In this document: positions 11,018-25,020 of the stretch, piece by piece
Layout: each line of letters starts with the position of its first letter
Position numbering within the stretch: the first letter of the stretch is position 1
DNA from: Brachionus rotundiformis
Lineage: Eukaryota > Rotifera > Eurotatoria > Ploima > Brachionidae
Direction of reading: 5' to 3'
Assembly (NCBI GenBank): GCA_016802295.1
Contig: JAESIW010000065.1
Coordinates: forward strand, 1,741,382 to 1,805,381
DNA length: 64,000 nt
Program-made: the position numbers and the translations under genes
Notes under the pieces: generated by a model
Seen by the model: only the letters and a program-made list of their open reading frames with translations
Told to the model about the DNA's origin: nothing
The model's database searches: none

Positions 11018-14000
11018 TATATTTGTGCTTTTAACATCGCTATGAATGAGGTAGTTTTAAATCTAAAATAAAAAACTGCTTGAAATTTTGATAAATCGAA
11101 ATGGATTTTTTATCATTCGAACAAAATTAATTAAATTCGAATGGTTTAAATAGAAAAATTAAAAAGAAAGCCGATAGATAAGTTAGAAATCATGACAAAA
11201 TAGATAGAAGAGTATCTAAAAGTGGAACTAATCGAAAAAATGATTAATCACTAGGAAAATTTTGCTCTAAGAAGATAAGTTTAATATACAAAAGTTTCTT
11301 GTCGATTTTGATCTGTCATGAAGAGCCAAAACAGCCAACTTGAATCCATCAAATGAGCACACCAAGCCGGTTGACTACCGGAATGGCTCTCTTAATAACA
11401 GACCACTTTTAACATTTTAATTATCTTAAAGATAATTGATTTTAACAATTTCTTAACCCATTTTTATGATATTCGTTGTGCCGTGAAATTTCGACCAAGT
11501 TAATTACAAATAGAGAACGACCTTTTTGAAAAATTGAGCCTAACCTTTACCAAATTGTTTACATTTTACGGTTCAGTAAGAAATGACAAACATGCAAATT
11601 CCCAGACCGCGGACTATTGCGTGTGCTTTCTTATCTGATAGTTTAATGATAGCCTAGAGATAAGATAGATATTTTTTTTGCGCAATTATGCCTTCTCAGG
11701 AGGCCTCAATTGCCGAAATTCGACCCTTTTTATCTCAAAATCTATTTCATCACCTTATAAATATCTTAGCTGTCAATTTTGGTCCGGATAAGTGAGTATG
11801 CAAATTTGTTTATAAATTATTCAATAGGGTCGCGTGATGCCTCTAGTTTTGGACCAACTTCCAAGCCCAACGCCTTATCAAAAATAGCCCATTTTATTTG
11901 AAATCATGCAATTTTGTTGTAACGTCGCGCATTCGTGATTGCAAATTACTTACTGAATCTAATTATTGAGATCCGTGATATTTCAAAAAAATACGGGATA
12001 ATACTGAAATCCTAAAATGGTCATTTAGATTTCAATGAAGACCCGATTTGATTTTTTTTTGCAAAATTTAATATAAAACCTAATTTAAAAATATATAAAT
12101 TGAATCCTATAAAAATTTAGAAACTTTGTCGAATTTCGATGATTAATTTGGTTGCTTTGGCTATTTAATTATATAATTAAAAATATCTAGACACACATAT
12201 AAACTAAGACTGCTTATCAAATTTGCTAAATTTATGACTCCTAAAGTAATAGACAGTTTTCTTTAAGTTGTAAAATATTTTTTATCAAAAAAGAAAAATC
12301 TTTAAACACCTTTAATAATTGCGCTTAGATAAAAAATAATTTTTTTTTTGTTTTTTGATATTAATTTCAGATTTTATCAGGAATTAAATTTTATAATCAG
12401 GAAATTAATTGTCGTCATTTCATCACTGATCTTATCTAGCCGTATTTCAAACACTTCTCAATGAGATTTCGAGAGATAGTTCGGCTCTCTAAATACCCTT
12501 TTAAATGCATGCGATGAACTTATTCATCAGCCTTAAATAAATAGTGATTCTCGCTGTGAACCTTATACTATTTAATTTTTTGAAATAAAACAGCAAGTTT
12601 AATATCTAACAGAAGTGCTTTTTGGCAATTAGAATTTAGACCGATAGATATATAGATAGATAAATATGCTCACTGTTAACTTGTCTAAAAAGTTCTTTAA
12701 AACATGTAATTACAGTAGCATGGTCTTCATCAAATTAATTACATTTTTAAAAGCTCTTATTTATTTGAAAATTCTGCATCAATAGTCTTGAAACTAAATT
12801 CTCAAAAATTAAATTAAAAAATCATATAATTTTTGTTGATAATTAGATTTCGATTTAGCTAGAAAATTAAAAAAAAATTTTATTTTTTATAAACATTTGA
12901 AGCGTAAATTTACGCACTTCTAAACAATTACTTAAAAAACAATTATCTTTTAAATTTTAAATTTAAATCCTTAGTTTTTATTCTAAAATAAGTCGATTAT
13001 TTAGATAAAAATTAAATCCTATCTCATTAATTGAAATGATAAATTAATTTTTTTTTATTTTAATTACTCAAATAATATTTAAGACATTGGTAAACTGAAA
13101 ATGTAAGATAAAATAGCTAGAGAGGCTTAAGTAAATAAACTAAAGGAAACAAGATTTGAATGGAATTTTAGTCTAGTTCAGTTTAAAAAAACAAAAACAC
13201 TTATCATTCAAAATACATGATTAAGATGTATCTAATCATATAAAAATTTTACTAAAACAACAAAACAATAGTATCCTTAACTAAATTAGATTTGACTTGG
13301 AGTACGCTCGATGCCAGTCTAGATAAGAAAAAAAAAACAATTTTATCTCTCAATCGATTCGAATAAGAGTTATTAACTTTTTGTGTCAAAATTAAATTTC
13401 AATTCAATAGACAATTAAAAATAAAAAAATAAAAAAAAAACTCAAAATTAAAAATCAATACCCTGAAGACATAAAGCTCAATATTTTGACTCGTTTGTCT
13501 CGTAATTCAATCTTACGGGAATAGAGTTATCAATTTTTACAAGTTTTACTTTTAAGTCAACCGTAACATGGTGCCTAGTTTGGCTCTGGACTGATCTCGG
13601 ACCGGTCCAGCTAGCTTTAATCAAAAGCCAGCATGCTGAGCAAATAGAGAACAAAATTTTTAATTAACAATTATAGACTATAGACCCTGATGGATTTTTA
13701 ATTTTAAATCTATTGGAATGTAAACGACCATTTTTTATAAGATGCGAAAATTAAAAATCAGAATTAATCAGGAACTTGATGAGTTCTGGCTATGTATAGA
13801 TAATTAATATCAATTGAACGAGAATTGAATCCGAATTTGCATGAATGATTTGTTCTATGAGATAAATGAATCGAAAATGAAACAATTAGAGCTAAATCCT
13901 AGAACATAAAGGTCCGTATTAATTGGATATCATGTCCATAATTGTTGGTAACTGGACTAGTATTGATTTTTGCCGGACTAGCTTCCTTTTCGCTAGTCTA

Positions 14001-17000
14001 CGGTCACGCTCGTCAACTACATTGTCCACTTATCGATTTTATTTGATAACTTTTACGTGATAATAAACCTGTCTGATATAGAACAGTTCTCAGAAATTTT
14101 TGCACTCATTCAAATTTTGTCAAGCCACAAATATGACAAGCGACAACAACAAAAACAACTACAAGAGTCAGAATATATAAACAACTACGAAAAATAAATA
14201 ACTCGTTGAAATAACAAAACTATTGCAAATACTGATTTAATTTTTGATATTGTAAATAATTCAATTAATTTAAAATGATCTTGTTTAATCAAGTTAAATT
14301 CAATTTTCGGCTAGATAGCCTTTCGACTGTAAAAGTCAGAATATTGATCAAAAATTTGAATTATAATTAGAAAACTTTATTAGCTTAATTAAAGCTCTGT
14401 GTGAGGCTTAGTCCGACTCCTGAAACAAAAAGAAAAACTGAGTGCGCCCAAGCCGCGCACTTTAAAGACAAATCTTATGCAAATTTATTTGATTAATATC
14501 TTATCTGATCTAGTACGGAATTAGTCATAGGTTTTAATGCGACCTCAATTTTTTTTCAATTTATTGCCCCACATAATCACCATTTTTAATTAATGCGCAA
14601 CTTTTTGTGCCAAAATAAAAATTATAGCCTTAAAAATTAAATTTTATTTTAAAACTAATTTTAGACAATAAACAGCTAATCTTTGTTGATCTGCTTTTAA
14701 TTTTTAATCAAATAAAACAAAAGAGCAAGAGGAAAAAAATTGAGTGTTTTATTTTAATATTAAAATAAAAAGAGTTTTAGATACCTTGACAAGAGGAAAA
14801 AATAATTTGCCAAATGCTAGAGCATTCATTAAAAAAGGATTAAAAATAAGTTAAATGCTTAAAATCAATAATTCATCGATTAAGATAATCTTAATAATGA
14901 TTAAAGTCATTTATGCTCGAGTGAAACCACTTAGTTTTCTAAGTTTAAAAAAATTAAATTATATCGAATAATTGGAGAGCACAAAACAGATCTTATCTAA
15001 TAAAAATTTTGCTCATATCTCTTTTTTAGAATTTATTCTTTAATTTTTCGCTCCAAGTCCAACCAAAAATTATGACAAAGCTAGCCATTTTCTTCATTAT
15101 TAAGTTCCTTGTTTGAGTTAAAGCCGTACTAAAGCCAGTGAAGCCGTACAAGCTCTATTTTCTCTTCTCATTCAGAAACATTTTTCAAATATCTCATCTT
15201 TTAAGTTATAATTGCTGAAACTTGATAGAATATGCCATAGAAATTTCGGCCTGTACAATATCGATTACTTATCTTGAATACTAGACAATGATACTTGAGT
15301 TTTTTGCTTGTTTAATTTGAAGCCTTACGAATTGAGCAAACTTTTTTGATTCTTGATTTTAAAAAAAATAGAAAACAGCTGAATTTTTTCTAAAGGAAAA
15401 TACCTTTTTGGACCGAATACACGGCCATTTATACGCTCTCTTAAGTTTATTTAATTTTTAACTAAGTCAAATGGTACTTAGGTGAAGCCAATGAATGGTT
15501 GTAGCTTTTGATTCTAAGCGCTAGTTAAACTATTTGAAAAATTTTTGTTTTATTTAAAAAAAAAATATTTTAAATGACTCTGGACCAAATTTTGTTTTAG
15601 ACCAAGCTTGGTAATCAAAACCTGTATCAATAGATTTTCTCTATATGACCATATATTGTAATTTAATATTGCCAATATGGCTAGTTGCGTCATTTTATCT
15701 GGCTTTAAGAGATATTCTAAGTAGAAAAAAATAAATGATAAAATAAAAAATACAATTTATTTATAAAATTGAGATTTTCGATGAAATATTATACCTTCAC
15801 TTCTAGGAGAGTCTTCCTTTATTATTAATTAAGTGACTTAATATTGGAAATACGATGATTAATGAAAATAGTTAAAGATTTTATCATTTGCTTTACATAT
15901 AAAATTATAAATCACTAGGCCACAATCATTGAATCGTGACTCTAAATCTCCCAAATCTAGAGAATAGCCTTGTACCAAGAAATTATTAATTAAGCAAATA
16001 GAATGTCACATAGATATAGATTGTGAACGCGAACTTGGTCAATTCATTAATCAAAATTGAAAAAAATGAAAATTTATTTGAACAAGTTATGCACCATTTT
16101 TGTTAAAGATCTAATTTCCCAACAGATATTTTGATACAAAACTAAAAACAAAATAAAAGGCCCAGAAGTTCTAAAACCCTTTAGATGCGTAAATATTTAT
16201 TAATTGGAAAAGAATAAGTAAATAATAAAAAAATCAACGTGTTCTCTTGTTAAATTAGTCTTCTTTCGACCAGTATATGCCAAATACCGAGATTTCCTAA
16301 TAAAGCTTAAGTAAATATCAAATAGTTCTCTCTCTCTTCTCTCTCTCAAATCGATCTTTTTCACTAGTTCAATATTTATTTTTAAAAAAAATATAAGGTA
16401 AACAATTTAATAATAATCAATTTTTAATATTTGATTTATGCCCTATCGATTACTATTGATCAGTGATTTATCGCAAAATAAATGTTTATCGGGCTTCCGT
16501 AGTTGAGTCCGTGAACAGCTCAGCCCATGGCTATCAAATTACAACTAATTCCGATTGAGTATCGATAAAATTAAATTGCTTATCTAATTTAGAGTGTCCA
16601 GCAGAGATGTTTATTAATTTTGCTCATTCGAGTGAAAGTAATCGCACTCATAAATGTCATCCTAATGTCCACTAGTGAAGCACAACTCAAAATCTTCAGA
16701 GGCTTATGAAATAACTTGACGAAAGTAATTAATTTTTAATTTATTTTAAACTAAACCGAACTCTAATTAGAAATACAACTGTTCCAACGGTCCTAAACTC
16801 ATTCAAATGTATCGCACAAGACTCTTGTTAAATACCACCTGTTCACCAGCCTAAATGCCAAGCAAAGCGTTTATGGAACGCTTTCAGCTAATGATAATCT
16901 CATTTGTCCATTAATGATAAGGTAAACATTTCGAAAAGTAATTACAAACCGGTGCTATTAAAAACATATGATTTTTGAGAAATTTGTTTATCAGATCGAA

Positions 17001-20000
17001 CCAGTCTGCTTATCTGATTTTAGTTGATTTATTGGTTAAACGTGACTTAATTTGGCACAGTCACGCATGGCTTTTCTCTGTCCGGCATAGAGATAAACTT
17101 AGTAAAAGTAATTAATTATGGCTAATCACTTAGGAACCATAATTCAAAACACTTCAATCGCTGACATGACTTATCTTGATAACAAAACTTATCAAAAAAT
17201 AAATCTAAACCGTTCGGATAGGCATGTCCACTCTCTGGCTTAAATGAGTTTTTATACAAATAAAATACTTTCTGGTAATTAAAAATGTTCAATTAGTATG
17301 AAAACTTTTTAATTCAATTGGATTCAACAACAACAAAAATTTAAATTATATTTTCTAGATTTATACACATTAGATTTTTAGTAAATATGTTTTTTATTTG
17401 ATTGTTAAACATAATTTTTCTAAAATAAATACAAAAACATTAATAAAGTGATAAAAAACTATTAATTCCCAATTTTTTGGTACAATCTAAATTTAAACTT
17501 TAAGATCTAATGAGATTTTAATTCAAATTGAATTCAAGTAGTCAATTTCATAGCACATATTTATATGTTTTCTTACTAATTATCAAATTACTTACAAATA
17601 TTGAATAAAGATATTTAATAATACTTGTTAAGAGAGCAAAAATCTAAAATTAAGCATAACTTATACTGAGTATACATTTGGTTAATATAGTTATACAAAA
17701 TTTAAGCCATAGATAAGAAGCTTATGAATTGAAAATATTGACCAAATATATTTAAATGATCGTCTTTAAGTGATCTAAACCCTTTTACCATGAAATATAT
17801 CATATTATCCATTTAGAAAAAAATGATCTATAATAAAAATGAAAAAGTTGTTTACATTATTTCCTAATAATAATTAATGGACATTGTTGACTTTATTTAA
17901 ATTTGTAATTATGTTCTTAATTTAACTTTGTAAATTATCTTTACTTTTTTTATTTTAAACTTGAAAATATTTTTAAATAAATTTCCGATTTTAATACTAG
18001 AAAAAGGAATTAAAAAAATGGTCGTATTCAAAATTTCATACAATATATTTTAAATGAGTTAAATATTTTGATTATTTCTACTCTAAATACTTTTTATCTT
18101 ATTTTTTTAAACAAAATTAGTTATTTTTTAAATTTAAAAACTAACCGAAATTGTTGATAAATTAGAAAGAAAAAAAGCAAAATCAAAACTATCATTAATA
18201 TTAAATTGATTTCAAATTTCCATTAAAAATAATATTTAACTAAACCTTTTTCTTTTATTTTTTAATTAAAAATATTTATTGTCAATAATTATGAACAAAC
18301 GGAAGCATTAAGGTTTTTATCTATTAAATTTATTGATTATATTTAATTTATTTTATTTGAAATATGTTTTCTCGCTTGTAGACAAAAAACTTGATCCCCT
18401 GATAAATCAAAAGAATTCCAGCTCTTTGATCCACACAAGCACCTGCTTGAATTTTACATTTAAGCGTATAATTTAAAATAATTAATTTCTCTAACATGAT
18501 ACTATGATATTTGATACATTGTTACGGCTGCCTTAGCATGTCTAAATACCTGCCTAGATAAAATAAAGGGGCTTATTGTTTTTCGACAAATTGTCCCAGA
18601 CTAGAAAATTTGATGAGCAAAAATCTGATGAGGTAGTTCTATTAATCAGATTTAAAACGAAATCTGAGATTAGCTGTACTCGACTTTAAAAATAATCATT
18701 AACTCAAGTGTCTGCCTCGAGTTTACTAATTAAATTAGGGCTTTAGGGACAATGCACTTATCTAATGCATCAGCATTTCCAAGGCTTCTTCCTGGACTTA
18801 ATCTCCTATTTAAACAAAATGCTTAAAGTTTTAAATTGAAACTAAAACCGGTTGCATTCAGTTCTAAATTAATTAAGACTTTAATTAAACAAAAATGAAA
18901 ATTGATGAAAAGCAAAATGCATTAGTTGATTAAAAAAGGCTTCTCCATCACATTTTGAGCTATTCAATTTTGACGACCATTAAAGTTATTAAACCTGCAG
19001 TTTTAGACACATTCGCTAAGTTTTAGAAGTCGTATAAAGTGTTAGTAAAAACATCTATTAAATAGCCATTTGGCAGCTTAGTTTTCTCAGTGTGATGGAA
19101 AAGGCCGGTTTTTGTTTATTGATATTTTTAATGGCTGGCTGATTGCAATAAAATCTTGTCTTTAATATTTGCGGAAATTCCACATCTATAAATAAAGACC
19201 TGTTGCTGAAATTAACTAGCCAGACCGGAATATTTAAAATTCTTTCGTTTAATGACTTTATTTCGTGACTGTAGTTAATGCTTTTTGCTCACTGGTAACT
19301 GATACCTTTAAGTTTGTTTTTAAAAAGTTTTAGAGCAATGACACGCGCTTAAATTCAAACAAAAACATCCACTAGTCCTTGAGATTTGATGAAAAAGTAA
19401 TTAATAATTGCTCGGATGGACAGTTTGATCTCTTCTGGTCTCTGCATGCTTCTAAATCGTACGAAACATATTAGCCCACACTTATATATTGGTCATAACT
19501 TTTAATTATTAATCCTACTTATTTTGAAATAAAATTTTAATAAACCAAATTGTTTTAATTTTAATTAGAAAAAAAACTAAGAAAAATCGAACAGTCTTAG
19601 AATGAAAAAAAGGTTTTATGGCAGAATTAATTAAATTCTTATACATAAATTTAAGTTTTTTTCTTATTTATTTCTTGTTTTAATGAATTACAAATTTATT
19701 CAATAGGCTTGTTTAAATAATTTTTTATTTGACTTTTTCCTGGTTATAGACAAAATAAAATTCTGTTCTACTAATTTCGTTGTTTTGTGGCCATAAAGCT
19801 GGAAGAGATCAAGTCAACACACGCTAAAAAACAAATAGAATCTTAATTATACTACTTTAAAAAATTGATTACATAAAATTTGGTCATTTTTCATCGCATA
19901 GATATAATTTTGCCTTTTCCTCTATTAATTTTTTCTCTAGTTTCATGCTTCAAACAAAAAGCAAACTTATTCAAATAGTAATTAATTTAAAATAAATGAA

Positions 20001-20759
20001 TATAAAAAAAATATTATTCATATAAATGAATAAATCGAAATTTATATAGTCTTTATCGTGATAACTTAATTAATAAAATAAATAATATATTAATTACATG
20101 TTTTTTATTTAAAAGACCACCTGAGATTGAAAAAATGTTATCGAACAATTATCTTAAGGTCAGATCTGGTAATTGATGGTTAGAGCTGAATCACACTAGC
20201 CGCATTAGAAAGTATTGTGTATTGTGTATATAAATGATTTTCTTTTATTCTTTAGGGCATTTTTTATTTTCAAAACTAGGTCCTAATGATTTTAACTAAA
20301 AATTGAATTGAATTCGATTTTTTAAAATCTATTTTTTTATTTTATCTTTGAAAAAGCTATCAAATTTATTTCAAAAGCCGAAAAAGTCAAATCTTCTACT
20401 TGAGCTAACTGAGCTAATTGAAAAATGTAACTTAAAATCTAATCAAATGATAACATGTTTTATTTATCTAAACTCGAGGCTACTTAAGAACAATTTTGAC
20501 AGTTTAAAGTAAGAAAAGATTAAGCGATCATTTACAGATTAGCATCAGCTACAAAAATCCATTTGACTTTAACATGATATCCTTGAATTGCCAATATAAG
20601 CGCTTCGCTTCGGACCACTTTGAAGGATTTAAATAAATTAAAATGCTTCGAAGCTATCAATTTTGGCAATAGATACAAACACTGTTTCTATTTTCTTAAA
20701 TACTATGAATAGTCATGCACAAATTTCAGCAAAAATTAATAAAAAAATTTTGAAAATAT
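11018..20759. promoter_or_regulatory. Gene-free domain upstream of protocadherin
   Basis: Nearly 10 kb contain no convincing open frame. The stretch lies directly upstream of the protocadherin start. It carries recurring short motifs: CTTATCT(G/A)AT at 11630, 14500, 14992, 16579, 17009 and 18757 (GATA-type); AAAGTAATTA at about 16722, 16935, 17104 and 19394 (homeodomain-type); the octamer ATGCAAAT at 11592, 11798 and 14477 (POU-type); AACCGGTT near 18846 and the palindrome GGACCGGTCC at 13599-13608. Islands less A+T-rich than the background are scattered through it. This is what a cluster of developmental enhancers would look like. That reading is inference from position and motifs only, and an undetected gene with tiny exons cannot be excluded. 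Confidence 0.45.
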
Positions 20760-20880
20760 GAAGTCCTGAGGCTCGGTAGAATAGATAGGAGGGAATGGTA
20801 ACCTAACGAATAACAATCTTCAGTGTAATGAAGGCAGAGCTAGGAAAATGACTGTGCTCTAAACACAGTGCATACCACAG

Positions 20881-20968
20881 TTACCATAGATGGAATCCTA
20901 CTGTTTCCCATCTTCGCAAGTCTGGCTAGCTAGCTTGTTGTAACTTATATTTTTATTATTATTATATC
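20881..20968 (+). repeat. Retroelement 3' end with (ATT)n tail, copy A
   Basis: The segment TACCATAGATG ... CTTCGCAAGTCTG ... GCTTGTTGTA followed by an ATT-repeat tail ending in ATATC resembles the segment at 41079-41161 over its whole length. The sequence from about 20760 to 20880 is also unusually rich in G and C and probably belongs to the same copy. Ending in a short simple-repeat tail is typical of LINEs or LINE-mobilised SINEs. No coding capacity remains. Confidence 0.6.
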
Positions 20969-21065
20969 AAGAAGGAAAAATACATAAATATTTAATCTAA
21001 AAATGATAGAGGAGCCATCTGGTATTGATGATCCTTGACCAACTTTTCATTTCTACTTTCTTCGA

Positions 21066-21146
21066 TTTTCTTGGAAAGGATTCGAACCTTCAACCTTTGC
21101 TTCACTACTTTGGTACGGCTAATCGAACCATTACACCATCGACAAA
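21066..21146 (-). repeat. tRNA-like sequence, probable SINE head
   Basis: On the minus strand an A-box-like sequence (TGGTGTAATGG) and a perfect B box (GGTTCGAATCC) are spaced as in a tRNA, and the T-arm pairs well (GAAGG with CCTTT). The acceptor stem does not: at least three of seven pairs are wrong. It is therefore a tRNA pseudogene or the RNA polymerase III promoter head of a tRNA-derived SINE, with its body running toward lower coordinates. The 60-codon plus-strand frame across it is accidental. Confidence 0.55.
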
Positions 21147-21150
21147 AATC

Positions 21151-24100
21151 ACCAAAGAGCTCATCGAAATAGAAATGACATGGAAAGAAGCAAAGATTAA
21201 GACATAAGATCGACTTGTGTGGAAATCAATAGCAATGACCAAATGTTCTACGATGAGAGAATAAAGAAAAAATTCTAAACAACTGAATCCATTTAATATG
21301 AAAAAATATTTGTTTATGAAAACACTTGGTAAAGTGATAAAGCATGTAAATATTTAAAACCTCAACAAATCCTCAGTCATTCGAAACACTTAGCACACGT
21401 TGTTTGTGGCAACCTGCTAATAATATCATATTTTTCATCACCTCATTTGACATTTTTTTCAATAAAAGTTGAGAAATTGAATATATCTAGCCCTTGAATT
21501 CGATTCTTATATTAAAAGCTTAATTTAAATTTAAAAAAGATGCCAAATTGGGTAATTTGACGCCTCTATCTTAAATCCCAATTAGGATTAAATATTAAAG
21601 TTGAAATGATTGATAAAAATATTACTAGATTTAATTTAGCTTTATATAAAGCTTTTTTTAATAACAAATTGAAAAAAAAACTTTTAAAAAAATCAATTTA
21701 AGCTTTTCTATTGTCAAACAAAGAGTCTAGGCGTATTAGGGATCCATTTCTTCTAAACAAAAAATTATCTATAGCCTACTCGAATTAGATTAATGGGATA
21801 CATTTAATTTGAATAAAAGCGCGTGTGTCAATTTTTTCCGCTGCCACAATTTCTCAAACTTTAGACAAGCTTTTAACAAATAGATAGCAGTAGTCTTATC
21901 AGTTATCAGTAGGCTTCTAAGTTTCCGCTGCTTTTAAAATGTCAAAATCCTCAATCTTTCTTTTACGGTCAGACTAGATCAGCCCAAATCTCGTCCCATT
22001 AATCACTGTCTCTAATAATTTGTAAGCGGAAGAAAAATATTTCAAAATTAGAAATGTAAATTTCAAATGTTAATCAGCAAACATCAAGTAGTCGAGCCGG
22101 ACGACTAGAACAAATGAAAAAAAATCAATTTTTTTCATTAGGACAAAATAAAAACAATTGAACACAAACACAGACTGTAAACACCGTATAGGTATGAATA
22201 ATTTAATTAGAATTCTTGAAATACTAAGAGAAAATTAATTAGAAAAAATTCGACCCAGTACGGTTTTGTTCTGGTTACACGATGTGCACCGAGCCGAACA
22301 GCTGTCTAAATTGATTTTTTGACTTAAGCTTTTATAAAGAAAATGAAAAGATAGCTGATTTGAATTGTCTCTCAAGTTTGAGCCTTGACAATTTTGCATG
22401 ATCTTAAGTTGCCATTGAGTCATACAATAAAATAAATTTTAACATGGAAGATAACAATGCGAGCAAAAATTTAATTTACTATTTCAATTATTTCAACTCT
22501 TTTCGTTCTCATTCATTCTTTATGCTCTTATTTTTGTGGAAAAATGAATTTTTTTTTTCATTTCATTATTTAATATTATATCATCGCGGTTTATTTCTAT
22601 TTGTGTAACATCCGTGATAAAGATATGAAATTTTATTAATAACTTCCTCAAATATTATTTGCCTAATAAAAAAATATAAAATAAAAACTTCTCTTGAGAG
22701 ATAGAAAGAATTTTTTATAATAATAAAATATTTATGTATAAAATTTGAATTTCCGTCCACCAAAAGAGGCATAATACTGGCCAAACTCTTCGAAACGAAT
22801 AAAATATAATAAATGTTTTTGTGTGAATCAGCCAAAATTCTTCAAGCATTATCCAGGCTGTCAATCACCTGAGAATAGAATAGTTTTGAGGTGAACTCTT
22901 AATTTAAAAATTGGTCTGACATTCGGACAAAATTGATTTGAGTCGAAGACAAAAATCTTCCCAATTTAGTCAGACCAGGTCATAAATTCTTTGGGTTTTA
23001 GGTTATACGTAATATTAATTGTTTGCTTAATTGATTTAAATTTAAAAATTCATTTTTAAGATATAAATAAATAAATTGAGAAAGATTGATTTACTTGTAC
23101 AAATTAATTTTTCATTTATCATCACTGGCTTTAACCTAAAAGTGCTATACTTTTTAAGAATTGATTTACTTTTAAATGTTTTTTAAGCCAGTACAGAATG
23201 TAAGTCAAAGCCAAGTTTATTTATGATAAAAATACATTGAAAAGAGTAATAAGAGCGTAAAACCTTAAGGTAAAGAAATCATTCAGTACGAGCTTTACAA
23301 ACTAATTCCAAAATTTTACTTATTCTTTTATTTTTTTCTATTCTCATTTATTACTTAATACAAATTGGCATCTACTTCATGTTGGTTTTATATCCGCTTG
23401 AAATAAATCAAATAAATTTTTTAATTAAAATTCAACTGAGAAAGTAAATTTACAATAGGAAAAAAATGAACCTAAATTTACTTTAAATAATTGGATTGAT
23501 TGAAAAAAATAATTATGTAAAAAAAGTAATAAAGTTTAATTAAAATTAGAAAGTGGTTAATATTTTTTTAAAAAAAAAAATTTATCTAAAAAAAAGTGAA
23601 CAAAAAATTTTTATTTCAATTTAAGTTTTATTTAAATTTTATTTTAATGAAATATTCTGGCGATAAGTCACAATTGAACTCTCTTTTTCAAAAACGATCC
23701 ATAATGAATTGTTTTATACTTGTCAAACACGAACTATTACAATTAAATTTTTTAAATTCCACCAGCTCAGTTTTTCACAAAGCTGATTTTTAGTCATATT
23801 TTGCTCTGTTTTTTTTTTACAGAGCCTTTCCACTGAGGTTAATTTTTCTAATTTCTCATTACTTGATAAGCTTTAAAATACGATATTCTAACTTGACTAA
23901 AATAATTAATTAAAGTTTAAATTCCAGGTAGAAATAGCAATGATGGCAATTAAGTAATTGAAAAACTCAAGTTAAATGTAAGTTAAGATTTTCAAGGACT
24001 AGGATTTTATGATGTTAATTAATTAATAATAGGCTTTTTAGTATTATCTTACCTGAGTTAACAGAAAATTTTTAAGTTAAAGATCGTCTTTTTTTGTATT

Positions 24101-24937
24101 TTATGACATAATCCTCAAATTTTTATTTGCCTTTATGTTCTTAAATAACTAATTAGTAATTTTAATTAAAATTCTGGTTATGTAATCCATTATATTCATT
24201 TAAGTATTTATATGCTTACAATACGAATATAGCAAATTGCTAACATTTTTGAATCCTTTTAATTAAATTTTTGACTTTCTGTGCAAAATATCAATTGAAA
24301 TTAAAATATTAAATGATTAATCTTAGAAATTAATTTAAATGCTAAATATTCACGAGAATTATTCTATAATTTTGTCAAATATAATATTAATGATATATCC
24401 TGACATGGATAAGAATTATAAATTAAATAAATTTAGTATAATATCTCTGTTAATCAGCAGTCCTAATTATTTAAATCAATTTAAATTATCTTAAATCAAA
24501 TTATTACGAGACCAAAAAATTCTATAAGTTAAGATTTCGAAGCAAAAACTTGTACAATTAAAATATTTTTATAATAATTTTAAAAAGTAAAACAGTCTAC
24601 TAATTTAATCAAAAAATAAAAAAAACAAAAAATTATTGACTTTGTAATTAAAGTTTTATTTTATGACAGCAAAGGTTGGTTAGATCAAAAAAAACAAAAT
24701 TGAAGCAATCTAAATTTTTTTTTGTATAAATATTAAATGGCAAGATTTTTAAATTTAAAATCATTTTGAATTAATTATTTTTACTTGTTATAAATAATTA
24801 AATTTTTTGATTATTTAAAAATAATTTAAAAATACTTAAATAATCTAATTAAAAACATTTTTAATTTCCTTATTAAACTTAAATAAAAATTTTAAAAAAG
24901 TAAAAATGTATTCTTGAAATAAAAATCCTGCTAAATA
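21151..24937. other. Intergenic A+T-rich DNA
   Basis: About 3.8 kb hold no recognised gene. A 62-codon minus-strand frame at 22423-22235 (contains SCSARCTSCNQNK) is less A+T-rich than its flanks and could be an exon of something, but it has no family resemblance and no signal peptide. The rest is homopolymer-rich. Confidence 0.45.
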
Positions 24938-25020
24938 ATGACTATTTTATTTTTTTTATTAGTATTTAAATTTTTACTTATTTTATCGGAAATTTTATTA
25001 TCAATACTTAAAATTGATAT

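Noticed and set aside
7698..11045. Several plus-strand frames of 60-93 codons
   Set aside because: All are antisense shadows of the protocadherin and have no independent protein-like features.
16329..16347. Short TC-rich microsatellite (CTCTCTCTTCTCTCTCTC) as a GAGA-factor promoter element
   Set aside because: It is a brief simple repeat with no transcription start or gene next to it; alone it is not evidence of a promoter.
21066..21146. A functional tRNA gene
   Set aside because: The acceptor stem has at least three mismatches in seven pairs, so only the internal promoter boxes and T-arm are convincing.
21025..21207. 60-codon frame read as a protein
   Set aside because: It overlaps the tRNA-like A and B boxes on the other strand; the apparent peptide is a by-product of that element.
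22581..22835. 84-codon minus-strand frame
   Set aside because: Composition is that of random A+T-rich DNA (Ile, Phe, Tyr, Asn), with no start context, splice partners or family resemblance.
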